From: Flavobacterium sp. UBA6203
GTDB lineage: Bacteria; Bacteroidota; Bacteroidia; Flavobacteriales; Flavobacteriaceae
NCBI GenBank assembly: GCA_002421645.1
Contig: DIST01000065.1
Coordinates: forward strand, 1 to 19,066
Length of the DNA: 19,066 nt
Direction of reading: 5' to 3'
Positions 14,442 to 19,066 of the stretch are shown here, piece by piece (positions within the stretch are counted from its first letter, which is position 1; each line of letters begins with the position of its first letter). Position numbers and translations under genes: made by a program. The notes under the pieces were generated by a model. The model ran no database searches. It saw only the letters and a program-made list of their open reading frames with translations, and was not told where the DNA came from.

Positions 14442-16649
14442 ATGCTAGAATCTATAAATATAAAAAAAGTAGCATCTTATGATGATATTGGAATTCAAAT
14501 CATTGGCTTGAAAAAAGTTAATTTTATTTATGGAGCCAATGGTTGTGGTAAAACTACTGTTTCCAACTTTCTATCTAATCAAAATAATGATAAATTTCTT
14601 CATTGTTCTAGTTCATGGGTAAACAATACTCCTTTGAAAACTTTAGTCTATAACAAAGAATTTAGAGAAATAAATTTTGGAAAAGGAAAACTAGACGGGA
14701 TTTTTACTTTAGGTCAAGCATCTACTGAACAAGTTGCTGTAATAGAAGATAAGTCTGAACAATTAAAACAATTAAAAAAAGAAGGTGAAAGTTTAAAATC
14801 GACATTAGACAATTTAAAAGAGTCAAAAACTAAAGTTGAAGAAGATTTTCGTGAAAATGCCTGGTCTAATGTTTATAAAAAATACGAAGTTGTTTTTAAT
14901 GAGGCTTTTGATAAACTCAAAAGAAAAGAAATCTTTAAAGATTATTTATTGTCTGAATTTATTGAAAACACTTCAGTACTAAGAACCTTTGATGAGTTAA
15001 AAGAAAGTGCTAAGACTATTTTTGGTGATGTTCCCGTTGAACTTTCAGAAATACCATTAATTAATTTCGATAGGATTAATGAAATTATAAATAATCCAGT
15101 TTGGAAAAAAATTATAGTTGGTAAAGCAGATGTTGATATTGCAAAATTAATTCAAAAATTGAACATTAATGATTGGGTTAATCAAGGTGTTGAATATATT
15201 CAAGAAGATAATACTTGTCCTTTTTGTCAACAAAAAACAATTACAGAAGATTTTAAAAACCAAATTGAAAATTATTTTGATGAAGCTTATCTAGCTGATT
15301 TAAGTTTATTAAATTCACTAAAACAAGAATACAATCAGTTAATAGAAAATATTCTAAATGAGTTAAATATTATAGAAGATACTCAGAAAACTATTCCAAA
15401 TACTAAATTAAATAATGATGCTTTTTCAGCATACCTTAAAACTTTAATTAGTCAAAACGCTACAAACACGGAAATTATTAATAGCAAATTAAAAGAACCA
15501 AGTAGAAGTTTTGAACTAACTAGTTTAATTGGGCAATTAGAATTAATTCAGGAATTAATTAATGTTGCAAATACTGAAATAGCGAAACACAATTTAATTG
15601 TATCAAATTTCAGAACAGAAAAGACAAAGCTAATTAATGAGGTTTGGAAATTTTTGGTTGAAGAATATAAGACTCAAATAACTGTTTATAGCAAAGCTAT
15701 CTCAGGTAAGAATGCAGGGATTTCGAGTATAGATTCTCAGCTCAATGCTAAAAGGGCTGCATACAGCACATTAAATTCAGAAATTATCGAATTAAGTAAA
15801 TCTGTAACTAGTATTCAGCCTACAATTGATGAAATAAATAGATTGTTGATTTCTTTTGGTTTTTTAAATTTTAAAATTGTTCCATCAAATGAAGAAGGAT
15901 TTTATCAAATTCAAAGAGACAACGGTGAGTTAGCTTTAAGCACATTGAGTGAAGGAGAAATTACATTTATAACTTTTTTATATTATCTACAATTAGCAAA
16001 AGGTGGTAGTACTGAAGATACTATAAATGATGAACGTATACTAGTAATTGATGACCCAATTTCTAGTTTAGATAGTAATGTATTATTTGTAGTAAGTACC
16101 TTAATCAAAGAAATTATTAAGAATGTAAAAACAGATAGTGGTAATATTAAACAAATAATCATTTTAACTCATAATGTTTATTTTCATAAAGAAGTGTCTT
16201 TTGAAGGGAATAACAGAGGTCCTGGTCAGCGTGCAAATTATTGGATTTTAAGAAAAAACAATAAAATATCATCTATTCATCCTTATAATGAAAACAATCC
16301 AATTCAATCATCTTATGAATTGTTATGGAGGGAAATTAAAGAATGGCAAAATAATTCCGGAACAACAATACAAAATACTATGAGAAGAATATTGGAAAAT
16401 TATTTCAGTATTTTGGGTAAAAACAGAGATGATATTTTGATGGGTAAGTTTGACAATCAAGAAGAAAGAGATATTTGTAGGTCACTATTAAGTTGGGTAA
16501 ATGAAGGTTCTCACACTTTACCTGATGATTTGTATATTGAATTACCTGAAGGCATAATAACTAATTATCTGAAAGTATTTCAAGATATATTCAGATTAAC
16601 AGAAAATATTGGTCATTATAATATGATGATGGGAATTTCAGAAGAATAA
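14442..16649 (+). CDS. AAA_13-family ABC-type ATPase, PrrC/RloC-like putative anticodon nuclease
   Basis: A 735-aa protein with a split ABC/SMC-like ATPase. Walker A is GANGCGKTT (31-39), the signature-like motif LSEGE (502-506), Walker B LVIDDPISSLD (534-544) and switch histidine H577. Between them are coiled-coil-like stretches (about 100-135 and 290-450) and CPFC (259-262), a zinc-hook-like motif as in RloC. The C-terminal 130 residues carry R648-x3-E652 and H691 (NEGSH), reminiscent of the Arg-Glu-His triad of the PrrC/RloC anticodon nucleases. Such proteins cut tRNA and abort phage infection. It is a lone gene between the mob operon and the integrase. The ATPase family is secure; nuclease activity is inferred. 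Confidence 0.8.
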   Translation: MLESINIKKVASYDDIGIQIIGLKKVNFIYGANGCGKTTVSNFLSNQNNDKFLHCSSSWVNNTPLKTLVYNKEFREINFGKGKLDGIFTLGQASTEQVAVIEDKSEQLKQLKKEGESLKSTLDNLKESKTKVEEDFRENAWSNVYKKYEVVFNEAFDKLKRKEIFKDYLLSEFIENTSVLRTFDELKESAKTIFGDVPVELSEIPLINFDRINEIINNPVWKKIIVGKADVDIAKLIQKLNINDWVNQGVEYIQEDNTCPFCQQKTITEDFKNQIENYFDEAYLADLSLLNSLKQEYNQLIENILNELNIIEDTQKTIPNTKLNNDAFSAYLKTLISQNATNTEIINSKLKEPSRSFELTSLIGQLELIQELINVANTEIAKHNLIVSNFRTEKTKLINEVWKFLVEEYKTQITVYSKAISGKNAGISSIDSQLNAKRAAYSTLNSEIIELSKSVTSIQPTIDEINRLLISFGFLNFKIVPSNEEGFYQIQRDNGELALSTLSEGEITFITFLYYLQLAKGGSTEDTINDERILVIDDPISSLDSNVLFVVSTLIKEIIKNVKTDSGNIKQIIILTHNVYFHKEVSFEGNNRGPGQRANYWILRKNNKISSIHPYNENNPIQSSYELLWREIKEWQNNSGTTIQNTMRRILENYFSILGKNRDDILMGKFDNQEERDICRSLLSWVNEGSHTLPDDLYIELPEGIITNYLKVFQDIFRLTENIGHYNMMMGISEE

Positions 16650-16839
16650 ATTAAAAGTAAATTCACTGCGCGTGTATGAATCCTTTCATGTTCTTTAAGG
16701 ATACCGAATTAATTTAATTTTATAAAAATAACTAAGGTTATGAACACAAAGTTTGATTAAAAGAATTTCACATTACTAATTATTTTTAAATAATTTAATC
16801 TAAATGTTTTTACTATTTTTATGCATTAAAATAAATTTT

Positions 16840-17358
16840 ATGGATTTTCTACTAAACTTGATAATTGGAGTAGCATCTGGTGTTGCAGCTTCTTATTTTT
16901 TCTTAAAATTTTTTCTAAGTAAGAAAAAACCAATTATTGCTATTTCTGATCATATTTCTAAGCAAATTGTAAATAATGAAAATAGCTATTTAATTAAATT
17001 TGTTAATATGACAGATTCTGAAATCTTTGATATTCATATTGAGTTAACATTTTATAAACCAATCGGTGATTACAATGGAGGTAATTTACAAGGTAAAGAT
17101 ATTAATTTAAAAGATAATTTTATATCCTATATGCCTTGTAATTCAAATAACGACCCTCATAATTTACATGCTGTCAGGATTCGTACAACCGACGATATTG
17201 AGCAAATATGGAGTGATACAAGTTCATTTATTAGACTTTCAATCATTGCTAAGCATTCTCTATCAGGATTTAATAAAGTTTTTATTAAAGATTTTTTAAG
17301 TAAAGAATGTATAACAGATAAAAGATTTTTATCAGGTAACGATTTAACAGTCAATTAG
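16840..17358 (+). CDS. Membrane-anchored protein of unknown function
   Basis: From the ATG at 16840 this is a 172-aa protein. An upstream ATG at 16804 would add 12 mostly hydrophobic residues. One N-terminal transmembrane helix (MDFLLNLIIGVASGVAASYF) is followed by basic FLSKKKP, so the remainder (about 140 aa) should face the cytoplasm. That domain looks beta-rich (YLIKFVNMTDSEIFDIHIEL). I do not recognise a family. It is 190 bp after the ATPase gene with no clear terminator between, so it may be a membrane partner or simply a neighbour. Confidence 0.65.
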   Translation: MDFLLNLIIGVASGVAASYFFLKFFLSKKKPIIAISDHISKQIVNNENSYLIKFVNMTDSEIFDIHIELTFYKPIGDYNGGNLQGKDINLKDNFISYMPCNSNNDPHNLHAVRIRTTDDIEQIWSDTSSFIRLSIIAKHSLSGFNKVFIKDFLSKECITDKRFLSGNDLTVN

Positions 17359-17501
17359 TAAATATTATTTGTTTATTTCAATTTATGGTATTAAATTTGT
17401 TTATCTTTATTTAAGTTAATTAACTAAAAATAATTCTTATGAAGAATGACATCATCTTAGGCTAAGCCTTATCGGTAAAAGAAGTATTAATTTTAATATA
17501 T

Positions 17502-17528
17502 AGCTTGTGAAAACACAAGCTTTTTTTT
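17502..17528 (+). terminator. Hairpin terminator downstream of the membrane protein gene
   Basis: AGCTTGTG (17502-17509), an AAAA loop and CACAAGCT (17514-17521) form a perfect stem followed by eight or more T. It would end plus-strand transcription. Otherwise 17359-17650 is non-coding and AT-rich; I see no gene in it. Confidence 0.85.
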
Positions 17529-17650
17529 ATACATATAACATACACAATTACTACAAAGTTAATTCTTTCATGTCCAAATTAAACTATTTTTTCTAGTTAT
17601 AATTTAGCACTTAAAGCTTAAGAGTATATATTTCGAGTTTGAAAAGTTAA

Positions 17651-17685
17651 TAATAAAGTCATTAATTTTATTAATGACTTTATTA
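17651..17685. terminator. Terminator of the integrase gene
   Basis: A perfect 15-bp stem (TAATAAAGTCATTAA with TTAATGACTTTATTA) and a 5-nt loop end two bases beyond the integrase stop at 17688. It can work on the minus strand for the integrase and is symmetric enough to work for plus-strand transcripts. Confidence 0.75.
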
Positions 17686-17687
17686 TT

Positions 17688-18980
17688 CTATTTAATCAAA
17701 TCACTATAGTCTTCAGGCAACTCCGCATCAATATCCCTTAAATATTGTTCTAGGGCATTCATCGTATTATGTCCCGTAATTAAAAGCAATCTACTCTTTG
17801 TTTCAAATGGCGTGAGTGTCTTTCTCATTTCACGGTAAATTTTAGTAATAAAAGTGTGTCTAAAAGAATAAATACCATATTCCTTCCCTAAAGCAAAATA
17901 GTCTTTATCACCTTCTTTTGCCTTTTGAGTAAACAAATCTTTTACTTCTTTGAATCTTTTGGTAAAATAATCTCTTCTATTATCATCAGTAGCTTCCCAA
18001 TTTGAAGGTATGCCTTTTGGCGTGAAAAGAAAATCATTTCCATTGTAATTTGATAAAAAAGATAATTCTTCCATTAAAATATTTGGAATAATTTTTTCTT
18101 TTACTAGTTTGTTTTTCGCTTTAACGGTTAGTTTTTGCTCTTTTAAATCAATATCTTCTACACGTAAACGACAAACCTCGATAGGTCGTAAAAAGTTGTA
18201 CGATACGAATTTTATAAACAATAATAAATTAGGATCCGTTTCCTTTAAAAAGGAATAAATACGCTCTAATTTATCTTCTGAATAACTCTTGTTTCGTTTT
18301 GGAGGTGCTTTTAAAACTTTTATTTTAGAAATGAAATTTGAGGCAATAACATCGTTGTCCTCCAATACTTGAAACAACGTTTGAATATCTGTTCTAGTGT
18401 TATTTCTATTTCGAGCGCTTGAGGTATCTAATACCATATTGAGATAATCCATTACCGTAGATTTTTCCACAGATGTGATAAATCGAAATAAATATCCTTT
18501 TTCTTCTAAATACTTTTCAAAACGTTTGATTCTGGATTTAAAACGAGTGTATGAATTCTCGGTCATCATATTTTTTTTGATGTCCAGTGCGAAAGCAAAA
18601 GCTTCTTTTACGGATTTAATTTCGTTTTGTGTGCCTTTTTCGTCATAAGGATTGTAGCCTTCTTTTAAGATTCGGAGTAAATTACGGCGATAGGTTTCTA
18701 GGATTTCCATTCGCTCTTCTTTTGTCTTATAACGGTTCACTCCTCCTTTGATAAAAGGTTGTTTTTCTAAAAAACCTGTTTTAGGATTACGAAAAGAAAA
18801 ATACACAAACCAGTTTTTATCTAAGGCTTCTTGTTGTTCTGCTTTAGAATATTTGGACCATTTAGTAATCTCAATACCTCCAGTATAGATTTTGGGTTCG
18901 GTGTAATTGCGTTTTGGCTTCAAGGTAAAATCGTTTACGGTTTCGTTTACGATTTGTAAGATACTAAGAATTTTGGACAT
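17688..18980 (-). CDS. Tyrosine recombinase/phage-type integrase
   Basis: A 430-aa site-specific recombinase. Residues about 120-215 look like a SAM-like core-binding domain; 230-420 form the catalytic domain, with R265 (NFLRPIEVCRL), K-rich beta-hairpin KAKNKLVKEKI, R374 in YSFRHTF, H404 in ITGHNTM and the nucleophile Y413 (EQYLRDI). The usual first His of HxxR is replaced by Tyr-371, a variant often seen. The start codon lies about 70 bp from the tRNA 3' end and the gene reads away from it, a classic layout for an element integrated in a tRNA gene. Two hairpins separate them. It would integrate and excise the mobilizable element. Confidence 0.93.
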   Translation of the reverse strand: MSKILSILQIVNETVNDFTLKPKRNYTEPKIYTGGIEITKWSKYSKAEQQEALDKNWFVYFSFRNPKTGFLEKQPFIKGGVNRYKTKEERMEILETYRRNLLRILKEGYNPYDEKGTQNEIKSVKEAFAFALDIKKNMMTENSYTRFKSRIKRFEKYLEEKGYLFRFITSVEKSTVMDYLNMVLDTSSARNRNNTRTDIQTLFQVLEDNDVIASNFISKIKVLKAPPKRNKSYSEDKLERIYSFLKETDPNLLLFIKFVSYNFLRPIEVCRLRVEDIDLKEQKLTVKAKNKLVKEKIIPNILMEELSFLSNYNGNDFLFTPKGIPSNWEATDDNRRDYFTKRFKEVKDLFTQKAKEGDKDYFALGKEYGIYSFRHTFITKIYREMRKTLTPFETKSRLLLITGHNTMNALEQYLRDIDAELPEDYSDLIK

Positions 18981-19014
18981 AAAAAAAGGTTTTGAAAAGT
19001 ATTCAAAACCTTTT
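18981..19014 (-). terminator. Terminator of the tRNA transcript, directly before the integrase
   Basis: A 13-bp stem (18984-18996 with 19002-19014, core GGTTTTGAA/TTCAAAACC) runs into a T-run on the minus strand that touches the integrase ATG. It should stop tRNA transcription from entering int. A second small hairpin, AAAGCC-TTAGCG-GGCTTT, lies at 19020-19037. Confidence 0.7.
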
Positions 19015-19046
19015 ACTTTAAAGCCTTAGCGGGCTTTTTTCTACTT

Positions 19047-19066
19047 AGTAGCGGGAACAGGACTCG
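19047..19066 (-). tRNA. 3' end of a tRNA gene (partial), likely integration target
   Basis: The minus strand reads CGAGTCCTGTTCCCGCTACT: the end of a T-loop (..CGAGT), the 3' half of a T-stem (CCTGT), an acceptor strand (TCCCGCT) and a discriminator base. The rest lies beyond the window, so the anticodon cannot be read. The acceptor resembles initiator-Met tRNAs of this phylum, but that is from memory. The nearby integrase supports this as an attachment site. Confidence 0.6.

Overview
The window is AT-rich. Its proteins, its TAnnTTTG-type promoter -7 elements and its weak Shine-Dalgarno signals point to a Flavobacterium-like member of the Bacteroidota. It has two parts: a denitrification cluster on the left (about 1-9170) and a mobile or accessory region on the right (about 9230-19066).

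Denitrification cluster. On the minus strand, norC-norB-norQ-norD encode the cytochrome c-dependent nitric oxide reductase and its maturation factors; norD runs off the left edge. Divergent from norC is ric (+), a di-iron protein that repairs iron-sulfur clusters damaged by NO. A strong bidirectional terminator separates ric from a second minus-strand operon: nirK (lipoprotein copper nitrite reductase fused to cytochrome c), a free cytochrome c paralogous to the fused domain, nirV (SUMF1-like), a SCO/SenC copper chaperone and an outer-membrane beta-barrel protein. Together they would reduce nitrite to NO to N2O, supply copper and electrons, and repair NO damage. Crp/Fnr-type palindromes (TGAT-N4-ATCA) lie in both promoter regions. 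Each is centred exactly 33 bp from a -7-like element, and the one between norC and ric appears to serve both directions. As written, nirK carries a frameshift in its copper-site region.

Mobile region. A degenerate IS1-family element (about 9389-10093) lies upstream of nirK. After it come an acidic protein of unknown function, a roughly 560-bp non-coding stretch with a GC-rich nested hairpin (candidate oriT or structured RNA), a coupled pair of unknown genes, tandem terminators, and a MobC-like/relaxase/small-protein operon. Then come a 735-aa AAA_13 ATPase resembling PrrC/RloC anticodon nucleases (with a CPFC zinc-hook-like motif), a membrane-anchored unknown protein, and a tyrosine integrase beside the 3' end of a tRNA gene at the right edge. 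This looks like an integrative mobilizable element: it has a relaxase and an integrase, but no type IV secretion genes are visible. It probably carries a phage-defence cargo gene. I could not find a second copy of the tRNA-end attachment sequence in the window, so the left boundary is unresolved.
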